This document shows positions 33,446 through 47,000 of a stretch of DNA of 64,000 nucleotides, piece by piece (the stretch's first letter is position 1; every line of letters begins with the position of its first letter). Source of the DNA: Oscheius onirici (lineage: Eukaryota > Nematoda > Chromadorea > Rhabditida > Rhabditidae); assembly GCA_932521025.1 (NCBI GenBank), contig OW051472.1:3224001-3288000 (forward strand), read 5' to 3'. Both the position numbers and the translations under genes were made by a program. The notes under the pieces are model-generated. The model was not told where the DNA came from. It made no database searches and saw only the letters and a program-made list of their open reading frames with translations.

Positions 33446-34824
33446 TTTTTTTTTGAACAACAGAAGTAGATTGTCCGGTAGATGAGAGAACATCTTTGAC
33501 AAGTGAGATGTGATTCAATCGGACGCCTTGTTTTGTAAATCGATACGGTCAGCGTTTTTAGACGGAACGCGAAGCTCATTAGCTCAGAAACGCGACTAAA
33601 AATTGTCATCATCCAAAGGTATTGCTCGGCATCTGAGCAACCGAGTTCTTAATCACAAGAACCTGTGGTTACCAAAGTAAAAAAAAGTTCCCTTCATCAC
33701 GGTCTTTCAACACTCTTCTGTAACTGACAGTCGTCTCTCACAACTCATTTTTAGATTTTTCATGGACCGTTCTCTTGGACTCCTTTCTCAATATCATAAT
33801 AGCGCAATTAGGCTGTCACCTCCTTCATATCCATCTCTGATCCATGATTCTTCTCGAAAGGAATCCGATGCAGGAGATTCTTTGACTCAAAACTCAGTTA
33901 ACGGGGTAGGATTCCAGGTACTTCCTTTCCAAAAAAGGACAACAATGGCTACTGACAGCTGTTTCCTTCCTCTTGTCATTCGTCTGCTCGCAGATGAATT
34001 ATTTTCCTCTCAGACAGAAGAATAAGTTATTCCGCCTTCGTTGACCCCCTCGTTCTCTGTTCTAGATTCTCTACTTGAGGGCAATGTGGTTCAATTCCTC
34101 AAAAATAGTCTGGATATCCTCTGAAGCGGATAGCAAAAAGGCGTGGTGTGAAAGTCTCTAAATAATTCAGAGTAATGTCACTACGAACTCAATGGGCAGG
34201 TCCCGACGGCGGCCTCACGCACACAAACAATGTGATCAGAAGGTTCGTCTCCTCTTCCTGGAAATCACGTTTTTGCGAGTCTTTGCTTCTTTTTATGAGA
34301 CGCGAGATTGGAGAAAATGGAAATCCTAGAAAAAGTGCTGAAATATTTTGAGTACTAGTTTGTACCATTACAGTTTATCTTGATACCCAGATAGTCTAGT
34401 ATCCTACAATTCTTCCTCAGATCCTATACAATGAACGGTATTCATTTCACGAGGACTCTGCCCTTCAGACGATTCCTTCCATACTCAGTCTCCCTGTTTA
34501 AAGTTTTAACTCTATTCTTTTCCAATCCCTCCAAATCCTCTTCCCCTCTTCCCGACAGCACTAGATTTTCTCTTCTCCTCACTCCTTTCAATTAGCTTCG
34601 TCGAAGCGACCTGTTGGTTAGTCTCGCTCCTCTCTCTAGGATTAACAAAGTTTCCTCACAGCTACATTTCAAACAAACAGCCTCCTTCAACTTCTCTTGA
34701 CTGGCACAAGTAGTTACCAATTCTCCGCTCAAGAGATTTTCGCAAAACAATTTGCGAAAACAAAACTGTCACACATTGTTGATAGGCAGATTCACGTCAT
34801 ATCGGCTGAAGCGTAGAGGTTAAG

Positions 34825-34880
34825 ATGGAAGTTTCTTCGTCGATTCTAGAAAAGGGAGCGATTCGTGTAAGCAGTGAAGC
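34825..34880 (+). other. candidate first exon
   Basis: ATG followed by 18 open codons (MEVSSSILEKGAIRVSSEA) and a strong donor GC/GTAAGTAAC. No partner exon could be proven. Confidence 0.25.
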
Positions 34881-35120
34881 GTAAGTAACTGGAGAAGTGT
34901 TTTAGATGCGAACGAGAAGGGAAGGGAGCTGCCAACACCTTTACGTCGCTCTTTTGAACTGTTTCTTTATATTCCGATCTCCTAGTTTTATCATTTTATA
35001 AAAAAAAACCGATAGAATTTATGACAAGGAGCACCGGGGATCAAAACTGAACACTATTAGCCCACAAATAAAATGAATTTGATGCAAGAGTACGTTTGGA
35101 TCAGTCTTACACTGAAAGCT

Positions 35121-35195
35121 CCTATTCCAAAAGCAGCATTATTCCCGACTCCTGTTTTTCTGAGCCAGAACATTCGTGACCTACTTCGTTAATCT
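35121..35195. repeat. interspersed repeat family A, copy 3
   Basis: Matches 10275-10350 nearly base for base (ATTCCAAAAGCAG..., TCTGAGCCAGA.CATTCGTGA, CTACTTCG.TAAT). Confidence 0.75.
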
Positions 35196-37596
35196 CTTTC
35201 TAGCCCGATCCTCCATTGCCCAAGTTGTGTTAGAACTGTCAGTCAATGAAAACTTGACATTTTTCTTCACAAGCCGAAACCTCAATGTTACAGGTCTACA
35301 AACGCCTTTCCTAAAATAAAAAAGACCCTATCGATCCTCCCTTTTTGATTTCCGTTTTCTCCTACAGAAAACTTCCCTAAGCAATGATCTTTCTCTCCGC
35401 CAATAATACATTCTTACAGTTTTTCTTATGTCGGTTAACACTCTCAGGTGTTCTGATGTCTGACCAAACCTAGTCTGTCTCCCCAATAAAAATCTCTTCT
35501 TCTAAAGAAAAAAGATTCGATTTTGGTGTCTAGGCTCTTTTGGGGGCGTATTTGCCCCTGCCCTGATTGCATTACCTTTCTCTTCCTCTCCTTCCCTTGG
35601 GGGTTAGAAGTGAGAATCCTTCTGTCTCTCTTTCAGCTCCATGTTTTGTTCTCTTCCTCTGAACACTCGAGAGAACGGAACTCTGATCGCAATTCTTATC
35701 TAGTCTCTCGACGCCGTTCTTGACTCAAATTCGATTCTCTGACAGATTCCATCCTCCCTCACTCGTCATTCCAAAAGTGACATATCTCAATGCTGTCTCA
35801 AATCATGGTCTGGCAGATGTTTCTATTCGGAGAAAACTTTTTTCACCTGTCAATATACTCATGTTTTGTGTCTAGTAGTGAGTCAGGAGACTATCTGGTC
35901 AAAGTACTGTAGTCTGTCTGAAATCAGTAGAATCGCTGAAAAGTCGCCGAGATCGTGAATCACTTGACATCCGTAAGTGGTCTGTTTAGCAATAGATCTT
36001 TAAAACTGGTGGAACCCATTGAAATGAAGAACTAGGCAGACACACCACTTTGCTTCTAATTTGCTTGGCAGAGTATTCACACTGTCTGTAAGTCCAACTT
36101 TCCCAAATTTTATTTGATAACTTCTATGTTCTTGTTTTTGTCGCTAAAGGTCGGAAAGTTTGAGCGATCCTCTAAAATATTCTCCCAGCTTTCGGTCGTC
36201 AAGTGGGGGTGGGCAGAATCAAGCAACGAGCCGTTCCCTCTCTCTGTTCAATAAAGCTCCAATTTCTTCTGTCCACTTGATATTGTCCTGTTTTGGCTCG
36301 CGAGAAATTCAAGCTGTCCTCTCTCAATCAGCCGATTGAGTTTAGCCCATTTCCTCTCTTCCTCCGTCAAAACAGAGCCCCCGTCTAGATTTCAAAATGT
36401 TCAAAAGATTTGGCTGTCCGGAAGAGATCCGTATCCGGAGCTCCGTGCTTCCCCACGCAGAAAGACTCAAAAAATAACCAATATCTGGCGAGAGTTCTGA
36501 ATAAAAACAAGCCAACAACAGATGCATTACTCAACATTTTTGTCGTTACAACCTTTCAAAAACAGACTTTGTTTTGTGTGAGACTTGGTCATCTGCTGCA
36601 GAACAGATTCCAGTGAAAGAGGTGGACAATTTCCTAGGTTGTTCCGATGAGTCTTTTTCCCAGTAGATCAAACGATGACGTGTGTCGTCCAGTACCATGT
36701 GAGTACATTCTTTGACTCTCCACAGAAAAACTCACTCTAGTTCCGAGAATTTGAATCAGTAGTCGTTCTTTCTGTTCAGTATCTTCCCTTTTTAGTAAAA
36801 GTCACTCGACCAACCCCCAAAGATCCTGTTCCTTCTGAAAACAGAGTCTCTCCCTGTTCAGAAAGTTTTAAACACGCGTATAGTCGCGCGAAGCGAGAGT
36901 CAGTAACACGCAGCCCTTTAAATTGTTCTTCGCGGAAGCATAGTGGAAACGTTGAATAATCAGCCAAAGTACGCCGCAAAACTTGCTAATCTTAGCTGAG
37001 AATCCAACGCCTGACATGTTTTGTGTGTCAAGTGGTCACGAACTTTTTGAAACGACTTTTCAAACTGGCCGTATTTAGATATCCACTAGAATTCAAACTG
37101 CACTTCGTCATTCTCTAACTTTTGACCCTAGACGCACTCTCACATTTCTCCTGCCCTGCTGGTCATGCTTCTTTTGAACTTCCGGTCGCGTGTCTGTTGA
37201 AAAATTTGGTCTTTCTCCAAAAGTGTAGGAGGGGTTCCTCATAGCCTCCGGGCTCTCTTGAACACTGAGCCGACTAATTATCCTCTTCTGACGCCTCGAG
37301 TCTTCCAAAATCAGCTACTGGTTCCGGGTCAGTTCGAAAAAAAAGTCAAATAATTGTGGAAGATCCTCCTCCTCCCCTTTCTGTTTTCACCACACGTCGA
37401 CCCGAATTAGATGATGTCCATCCGAGAGATTTGTTTTGTTCTAACGCATCAGACTGGTCGCCGACAATGGAATGAGCTTTCATTCGCTAAGATTACGGAG
37501 CAGCTAACCTTTATGTACCTTTACAACAAACTACCATAACCCCCTATTTGAAGCCGCTCGTTTCAGAAATACGCAATTCTTTTTGGACTAAAGACG

Positions 37597-37676
37597 GAAA
37601 TTTCAAGCTTTGTAATGTTCAGAAAAGTTGTAGAACAGATCACCATCTACAACATTGTAAAACATTAGAAATTTAT
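37597..37676. repeat. hairpin repeat (MITE-like), third copy
   Basis: AAATTTCAAGCTTTGTAATG...GTTGTAGA faces TCTACAAC...AGAAATTT. It is related to the copies at 15603 and 17451. Confidence 0.7.
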
Positions 37677-38843
37677 TAAATGCAGTCTTCCACCCAAAAA
37701 AGGCCGAGTATAAGATATCAGTATCGCTAATTGATGAAGGAGATGCACCCTTTATGTATTCTGCATCTCATCTCTCTCTGCTACTTTTAGCACCCAATCT
37801 CTGACTGAATCAGCCGCTCCGATCCAATAAGACTCATATTGCGAGGGAGGCGAAGCCTAAAAGTCAGACCGTCTATGTTTATATCCAACGGAGCTGTTTA
37901 TCAATCCCGGACCAGCTGTCAAAAGCTTTGATTTACGACGACCTCTGTTTACTACTCTCCTCTACTTGGTGATTGGTGGACAGGTGAAACGGGAGCTGTC
38001 GGAAATTTGTTTGATGTCTGCTGTCAGGGAGACTAGTGCCCCTTGTTCTCTTCTGATGATTTATTTTTTTAAATTATTTTTCAATAGCAATTTTTGCAAA
38101 TCAGAGACATCGTGACAAGACTATCAGGCAGAGTATCTCAAGAGCGACATTGGTAAAGCTGTGAGTTTTAAGTCGTGCGATTACGGGTTCTATGATTTTC
38201 CCAAGGTCAAGCTTACAGTAAATTTTGGGGATTATTTTAATCTTGCTCCTATTTATAGAATAGCCAATCAGATTCGTACTCTTTTCCCAATCCAAGTGAC
38301 TACTTTGTTGCTCTCATGTACCTATTCTCTTCCCACCTCTCTTCGTTTTACAGAAAAAAAAAGTTCTTCCTAGCCAAAACTGATTCAAAATCTTGAGGTC
38401 TTTGAGGTTCTCAACAACCACAATACTGTTGATCTCCTGAAACATTGAAAAAAGACCATCTGTCCTGTCACGATTCCCACAGTTTCCCCAAGCCTCAATC
38501 TATCCATCAACATTACTCGGTAGCCCGTTCCGAAGAGGAAGAGAGACCTTCTCTCACTTATCTCCACAGAATCCGATTAATTGTGGGCAGCCGATAAATG
38601 AGTTTTTTGACTTTTCTCTCCCTCCCAGTCAAAACACGGTTTTGTAGTCTCTTCACGTGGGTAGTGAGTTCTTCCTTGTCAGAAAATGTTAATCCTTCTT
38701 CCATAGAGTGTGATGAGACAACTAATTATCGCCAGACGTCAAAGCTGTCATTTCCCCGTTCTTCTAGTAGATTCAGAGAACCAGATTTTCTTCGTTTTTT
38801 TTTCTTTGAAATAGTGCTCTTCACTTAGTTTGCCCATTAACGC

Positions 38844-38860
38844 ACTCTCTCTCTCTCTCC
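38844..38860 (+). repeat. CT microsatellite
   Basis: Short CT dinucleotide run. A similar run occurs at about 62709-62726. Confidence 0.6.
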
Positions 38861-40683
38861 ATCGAACCATCTTGCAACTTCTCCAAATTTGGCCAATTAT
38901 CTGTCTTTTAGAGACACGTGCCCTGGTCATCATTTGGCTGCCAAATGTGATTTAGCACTCCCAATAATCCGACTATCTCTCGCCTTTGGTCCGCTCCCAA
39001 AATGAACTCTTGGTTTTCTTGGAAAACACGACCGGAAATCAACTTTCTATAGACCTGACACAATTGTTTAATCGGCTCCTTTTTGGGATATCCCCACTTC
39101 CGGAGGTCCAAAGTTTACAAAGGAGAGCGTTGAAGTGGTTTTTGTCACCTTCAACCTACTCACTTCATTGATTCTTGAGTTGAGAACCAATTCTTTTAGA
39201 TCTTACTGTTTCCCCTTCCTCACTTGTGAGATTATCAATTTCATTCGCTGTAACGCAAATAATGTTGTCTGTTATACTCTCTAACTCGTTTATTCCTATT
39301 TTCCCAATAACTGTTGAGCGTGTAGAGTAACAGACAACGAGTTTGTAGACTTGACTATTCCATGACTGAACACGAATTTCAGTCCTACTTTACCAGTTGA
39401 ATAGTGCGGACTTCTATTACAGTCTCTGCGGGTAATCAACCTTTAGGCGAGTCCGTTTTTTTCTTTTTCTTCTCCATAACTTCCCAAAGCCATTTTAATG
39501 CATGTTTATCACCTCATAGTTACCCGCTGTCCTAAACAATCTATCCCAGAGATCCCCGTTTAGAAATCACCTTCATCTCGTTCACTTCTATTTACACAGG
39601 GTACATTAGTTTCCAGTGCTTGAGTCCACGTACCAATGGTCAAAATAAGTGCGTCACCTCTCTTACTGGGAAAACTAATATCCTCGGACACAAACAGTAG
39701 CTTCTCCCTGAGGTTGAGCAGTGATCGCTTCACGCTCCTTCTCTCTGAAGACAATGTGCATGTCAGATGAGGATCATAGCTCGAAGGGACGTATCCTATT
39801 TCCATTCTTGGCTAGACCCTTTTTTGCAAGAGAGACAAGGTAACTGGATCTGTCTTTCTTCCTGTTCGACCCTTTTTGTCACAATTCGTTAGGCGGTGAG
39901 TTATGCACGGGACTCTCGGGCCCACATCTACGATAATGTTCTTTCGCTAGTGCAGTCACTTTGTGTGCAAAGCTGCAACCTTTTTTTGCTTTTCTAGCAC
40001 TTTGCAATTAGTTAAAATCAACTGTTAAAAACAAACGAATTACCAACTTTTTCACGTTGTCGCTCTCTTATTTCTGGCTCATAGAAAAAGCAGAAACACA
40101 CCTATAATTTCAAAACGAACTATTATAACTTCTTAGCAGGACACGACTTGTCACTTTTAGTTCGATATTATCAACATCGAATAAAAAGTCACATAACTTT
40201 AGCTTTGTTAGTACAGTAGCGCATCGAATTGTCTTTCTTTGCTTTTAGACTCGTTCGTTTTCTAAAAAAAAATTTGCTAAAGTTCAGTAAACGAAGCTGT
40301 AGAACACCTTCAAGTGTTGAAAACAATACCACAAATGTGTTTTTTCCTGTTTTCTTTTCCAGTAACATCATCTCTTACTGTCCGGTTACTATCACCCCTC
40401 TCTACTCTTGAACTCCTTTGATCTCGGTCGTTACTCTTAACTTCTTTACTCTTCTCGTTCCAAACAAAACTTTAAACAACACTTAGATTTGGTCGTCTTC
40501 TTAAACTTTTCTCGATCTCGTTCTCCATATGCAAATCTGTGACCTCCTTGGAGTTGTTACGAGTACACCTAAAGAGACACGTTTCTCTCACATGAGTCTC
40601 TTTCCAAATAATTTTGCTAATCATCTTCAGTACTCTCTCCCTGATCAATCTCCATTTTCTCCTTACTCTAAGACCTATTTCAG

Positions 40684-40736
40684 GCTGTGATGGATGCTCT
40701 AGTGAAAAGTCTACCGATGCGGCAGTTTGGACAGCG
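40684..40736 (+). other. candidate isolated exon
   Basis: ACCTATTTCAG acceptor, 53 open nucleotides, then the donor GTGAGTC. Two frames are open, so it could be UTR or coding. Confidence 0.3.
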
Positions 40737-42572
40737 GTGAGTCTTTTTCTCGGTTCTCATACGAATCAGAAAAGTTTCGGTGTTTGTTATTTCTTCGTCA
40801 AATTTTACAAATGGTCCTTGACGTTTCGGGAAAGAAATGAAAACATATTGATGTTCTTGTCCACACTCTAATTGTTTTCTCCCGCTCTTGTCAGTCATCT
40901 CTTCTGGTTCTCCCTTTGACGTGGCTCTGACAATCTCTGGTGGACTAGGAGATGTAGACAATTTGCATGCGTAATTTTAGTGCACCGCAACACCAACTTT
41001 CTGAGAACTTTTGAAAGTTTAAACTCTAGACTCTTCTCCTTAGCTTAGCCTCCCGAAAACTCTCTCATTCCGACTGACAAATGAGAGAAATCTTTTATGG
41101 ACGGGCTCTACTTTTTATCCCGTCAAAATTGGTCCAATTCGTCAACTCCCATGGAATTGGCCGCCGTCTTCTTCGTTTTCCAGAAGACACCAGACGAAGG
41201 ATGGTCTTCCAGCAGCTAGCTAGAACCTTAGTCCTCTTTCCTTTTCTGCCAAAATCCAGCGTTTACAAGATCAGCGGGTACTAACTGACAGAGGCCTGAT
41301 CTCACAATCACATATTTTATGTTGTCCGAGGTGTTCTAAAACTTTTGTAGTTTGTAGAATTCGTCTCGAAACCTCTAGCACCTTTCCAAAGTTCAAAAAG
41401 AGCCAAAAGAAAAAAATAGTCTCTGTACTGACGGTCTTTCAAGATGACCTGCAATGACCACTTCGTTGTCCTTGTTGAAACAAACTACAAGGAATCTAGG
41501 CAGTGTTCAGTTTGAATGAGGATGAAAGAGTCTTCAGTATTGCTCTTCCAAATGTGTCTGATTCCAGTACAGAAGACTAGTTTGTTTATGTTTCGACTCT
41601 CTACTCGAAAACTTCCTGCCACTCTAGGAATTAGCCTCATTCGCCTCACTCTTCTCTAAAAATTCTTTGCTCCTGATGTGACTTCCTCACTCCCGTTTCC
41701 CACCCACGGAATCAAAAAATCACGAGGTTCCTGTGGGGCCGTCATCTTGATTTTTCGCATCTGTGTATAACTTGCCATCCGTAAATTATTCCCGTCTTCC
41801 TCTCCAGGACACGATATTCTCACGAAAGGTCTTCTCCGTTTGCAACCTGATTCCGTACACCTGGCGACTGGACTTCTGTATAATTCAATCGCGAAAAAGT
41901 CAGTCTTTATGCCAGAGAGAGCGATCACTTGCTACGTGGTGTAGCTTTTCGCTCTGGGCGCGACCAGCTATGCACATAGATGAAGGGAGAGAGCTCTTCC
42001 CCGAATAGTCCTTTTATCCTAACTTGTTGAACCCAGTCGGGATTCTTTCAAAACCTTTTTATACACAAACATCCATAAACAATCATTTGACAGAGTCTTT
42101 TGGTAATGGAAAGAAAGCACCCAATCCGTGAACTTGATTCTTTTGTCTTAGATTCTCATTTCCCTGTTGGAAGAAATTGTCGAACACCGCCTTGACGGTC
42201 CTTCCTTTAGTCAAATCTCAAATTACAAGCAAATGTCCTATAAACGTATACAATTGGATGATGTTCGCCAGGACAGAAACTCCCAGTTTTTCAGATAGGT
42301 TGTATTTCGAAATCTTATTATAATTTCCCTGTTTTGTTTTTAGCAACTTCATGACTCTTGACAAAAGGCTTCCCGGCCACATCACCCTCTATTTTCGGCT
42401 CCCGATATGTTTACTGTTCATTCCTTCTCAATCAGCTGCCATTTAAAATCTCAAATTTCAAGTATTCACAGAAACTGTTTTTCGTCACACGTGGTAGCCC
42501 TTAAAACAGTTTTTGTATCTGCTACTTTCTTTTTATCTGACTATCCTCTCTCAAAGATTCTCTCAATTTCAG

Positions 42573-42622
42573 TCATTTCACGGGATGGAAGAGACCACGA
42601 CCCAGGTCTGGTACGAGATTAC
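42573..42622 (+). other. candidate upstream exon, possibly of the GPCR gene
   Basis: CTCAATTTCAG acceptor, then 50 nt containing ATG (42585) and the frame MEETTTQVWYEIT, then a strong donor AC/GTAAGT. Its phase-2 end would join in frame to the single C before the GPCR ATG at 50347 and lengthen the extracellular N-terminus. A phase match is expected one time in three by chance. Confidence 0.3.
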
Positions 42623-44040
42623 GTAAGTTCCAAAACTTTCCATAATGTTTCCGGCAATCCTCTTATGATATTTTATTTTTCTATGCGTACAGGGGCCCGA
42701 TTAAGAATTCAATTTGTAGGCTGCATAGTAAGCGAAAGTTGCAGACTATTAATACTCCACCTAAGTCATTCAGTCTTCTCGGAGGAAAGTCAGAAGATCA
42801 GTAGCGGGCAGGAAATGCCTCTGATCTTGGACCGGAAATTTCGGCTCATCTGAAGGGCCCTCTGGAAGAGATGCTGATTTTATTTCAGGGAGGAAGTCAA
42901 CTGCTCTTTTGAGAACAACTTGAGCATGCAGAACAAATTTAATCGGTGTACGAAAATTATTAAAACTCGCTGATTCAATTCTGTAAAAACGGAAGTTCCC
43001 GCTTGAGACTGTGGCCTGCTCACCTGGAAAATTTACTATGCAGCCCTTTCAAAATACAGGAACCTTTGACCTACGTGCTGACGTTACTGTAACCCAGGCT
43101 TGTCAAAATTGTGCCCTTGTCGCTTGTGTGGCTCAATAAGTCTCGCAAACGAACACTTTTCAAAGGACTAATGCAAAAAATATTAACTTTAGGCCAAAGG
43201 GTCTGTATCATTCTTAGCTTTAAAGTTCTTGGTCGTACAAAACTTGCACTATCCAAAAAGATCTTTTCACATCACAGCCGAATCTCAACATGACGTTTCC
43301 TTCTTCTTCCCAGTCGCGTCACGCTTTGTAACAGCTTTGCGTATTAGTCCAGTTGATCCTGATGAATAAAAAAACTAAAAATTCTAAGACGATCCTTGAC
43401 TCCTCGTCGAGATCTCCGTGTCTTCCTTCCTGTGTGAGATGCACTGCTGCGCATTCCGGTGAATAATTTAGAGACGCGACTTCTAGGAGTTGCTCAAATT
43501 TGAGAACGAGGGAAAAGGGGTTTGGAACTTCGGAACTCCTCGCACAAAGTTTAACGACTTGTTTGCAGAGCCGAGGTTATCCAAAGAGAGAGAAAGAGAA
43601 AGGACCCCGAGGCCCCTATCTGTTTTCAATTGCCTCAGCTCCCCCCTAATTAGCTCGGCGTCACTCTCTTTTCCTCTTCTCTCCTTCTGGTCAATCCTAG
43701 GCACTTAGGAGACCTCCAGTCAGTTTGTTTCTTTGAAGATTTCTGATCTGTCTTGTTGGCTTTCATTTGAATTTGAAGCTCCCATATCTCATCTGTCTCC
43801 CTGTTCCTCTCCTGTGGGCTAGACTTCCAGAAAGATTCTCTCCGAACAACGTGTTTGTTAAAAGTGGCCTTATCAAATTCGAGCGTTTTCGGGCTGACCG
43901 GCAGCTAACCAATGTTCTTCGTTAAAACTATAGTTTTGTTCTCTACACTTTACGGCTCAACAGTTGGTTATTGTTAGATCTAGACCATTATGAGGATTCT
44001 CAATAAAACCCGACAATAAGTTAGACTCATTAGATCAGTA

Positions 44041-44080
44041 ATGTTCCCAACTCTCTTTTTCAGCCAAGACCATTCGTCTT
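44041..44080. repeat. interspersed repeat family A, degraded partial copy
   Basis: TGTTCCCAACTCTCTTTTTC through CCATTCG resembles the second half of the copies at 10211 and 35121. Confidence 0.45.
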
Positions 44081-47000
44081 TCAAGAGTGACCATCTTGTC
44101 TATACAATTTGCAAAGAAGCGACATTACAAATAATATAAAAAAGAAGAAGTTACACATGCCAAGATTTACCTCACTTTGAAAAGGACTGTAGACTTTCAA
44201 AAACAAGTCTTAACAAGTCTAGCAGAAGCTGGAGTTTGACTTGATATGACCAGTAAATGAATAACAGGCAAAATATCCCACGCTCAAAAAAACAGTTCAA
44301 GTGGTTTCGAAGAAGCGTTTGCGACTGAGGGTAGCCTTTGAATCATCAGTTTCTTGGTACCGCCAGGCCATTTAGCACTTTCCACAAAAAAAACAGGACA
44401 TTTGATCCGCCTCTCTTCTTGATAAACAATCACAATCAGCTTAAAAGCTGACTTGACTGTAGTGAATGGACAATATTGGAATCGAAGGTTATGAATTCCC
44501 ATACTGGTACTCGAATCTTCTCTTATACAGAACTCTAAAAATCTTGTGCCTTTCCCTTCTCTTTCCAATTTCGATAGAGCCACATTGAAGGGTGGGAAGA
44601 ACTGAGCCGAAGCTGATGAATCTTTCAGTATTTTGTCACGCCCCATTTTGTCATAAAATAGTCCAATTATTACCCGGACTCATAAAGCCTGGGGACCAGT
44701 CTGATCACATCACATTCTTTTCAAAATTCCAAATGGTCCAGCTGTTTACTTCAAGCCGTCTTTCGAACCCCGCAAAAAGTCGTCAGCCACGGTCCAGCAA
44801 CTCCTTCCGGATGTGCTCAAATTCACAGCCACTCCTGACATTTGACATTTTATGTGCTCGCGCCAAAAATCTGAACGTTCAAAACATGTACACGCACATA
44901 CTACGAGGATAAGAATCTAGAAAACCGTGTGTGAAAACAATGACGAGGGTCAATTATCCGCTTAGAGTCGCGCAGGAGGAGAGACGTGCTTCTAAGCCAA
45001 AACGACAACAGATGTATTTTGAGACTTTGGAGACTGTTTTTCGGCTTGCTCAGGTGACTATCACAGGGCGCGTGTCCTCTTGATTTCCAGCCTGTTTCTA
45101 ACAAATTGTTTCTGTCTTAGGTGGAAACTTATCTTAGTCTTGGCTCATAGTGGCTCTTGTCAGTTGTTGAGTGAAAAACCATTCATCCCGATGCTCCAAT
45201 TAATCAGTTGCTTATGAACTCATCGCAAATAATACCGTATATTATAACTTGAACACCGTTTATTCTCACTTTGAGTTTTAGATTCTCTCTTTGAAACATG
45301 AGGCTGTTTTACTAAACACCTACAACACCTACTTTATCAAGTACAGCAGTTATGGACGCAACTAACAATTTTTTTGCTGGATTTGTTTAGCTATAAGATG
45401 GCGCCAGTTTTGAACTAAAGCGGCTGATCCTTATACTCCCTTTGCAAAGAGCTGCTTCTTCAGCTACGTACTATCATTTGTTCCGACTTCCCCTTCCAGC
45501 ATGACCTAGAAACATAGTCACTTTTTCTTATTCCTCTAATTTTAGAAACTGAGCGGCTTCCTTTTCTTATCCAATTGTTTTCGTCTGCCTCTTTAATCCC
45601 CATCATATCCTAATTACAAAAATGGGCCGTTTCCTTAATCCCATTCGGCTTATCCGCTTAGCACACATACCGTCTCAGTTAGTTAGAGCCACTTCAAAGT
45701 GTGACTGTCCCCCTACGAGTTGTTATTCTTGGTCTCGAAACGAGGTTGGCACTAATTTGACCTTGTTAAGCGTGCCATGAGTCAGAAAACGGGGATCTAA
45801 ATGGTCGACCTTTAAAATAAGTCTTCAATAGTAGTAACTACGAGGAACTTCCGTTCTGACAAATTCAGATTACTCACATTCATGTTGGCCCGTATCCGTT
45901 TCCTTCTTCTCCGTTTTCTTCGTCCGCGCAAAAACAACGCTTTTGCAAGCCCCAAATACTCTTGTTTGTCAGCCCCTCTTTCAACGACTTTTTGACCGCT
46001 ATCAGAGGCTTACCACGATTAAGTCCTCGGGAACGGGGTTACCGCATAATGTCCGAATTATTTAGCATGTCGTCCTGGGAGCCGAAAAGAGTAGTTGGAA
46101 ACATGTGGACACGCAAAAAGGGTAACGACCAAATATTTTGGAATCAAGTCGAGTTTCGGGAATGTTTTGTTTGACTTGACTATCTGATCATTCAGCTAGC
46201 GATAACTAACTCTGTGGACTACGCTAGAGAGAATCTCTTATTGTTCAATGTATGCCACAGCAGCCACAGACCGTCGCTTTAAAGAAATGCAATATTTTCA
46301 GCGGGACCCGTTGTACGACAGAACATGTTTTAAACTTTCGTGTAAGAAAAGGTTACCGGTGCAAGTAGCAAAGTAACAAATAAAAAACACCAAACGAAAA
46401 TGTCACGTACTTTACGGAAAATTGCGTACTCGACGGAAAGAACTTTTCGCGTACCTTTTTACTTAAAATCACAGCCATTTTCAGTGTTTTTGTGAACAGA
46501 ATGCTTTTATATTTATCTTGGTGTCCATTTCAGCCCCACGCGGCTGAACGTCGCTCGTTTGAGATTCATCTGACTCTCGCGGAAAAGCTTCCGTGTCCCA
46601 TTCCAAGATCTCTCTCCCAAGTTGAGTCAGATTCTTATGAATTCTGATGGAATCCCCGTCTGGTATCCCGATATTTATGAGCAGCTGCGATTAGAGAATC
46701 ACGTATACTCTCGACCCACGCTACGTGACGTTTCTTCTTCTTCCTGAAGACTGGAAAAATTAATAGATTTCGGTCCTCTGTTCACTGAGATGTAATGTGA
46801 AAGTTTGTTTTGCTCTACTGGCTTTGGCCACAAAGACACGCAGCGTCTGTTTTTGAAACCCACTACCTCCAGTGTCGTGTCATATCGCCGACTTCTAATT
46901 AGCGAAACCTCACGTCTCTCTCCGGCTCTCCTTCGTACTTCCCCTTATTTCAAGAGAGACACACTTAAAGAGAGAGGGTTGCACTTAAAGAAACTTTGTC

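Noticed and set aside
33762-34025. 87-codon plus-strand frame with ATG after a TTTTTAG
   Set aside because: Composition is Ser/Leu-rich like surrounding pyrimidine-rich DNA, and no poly(A) signal or homology was seen; kept only as a possibility.
42407-42853. 148-codon plus-strand frame
   Set aside because: Low-complexity translation; the only exon-like part is the 50-nt segment reported separately.
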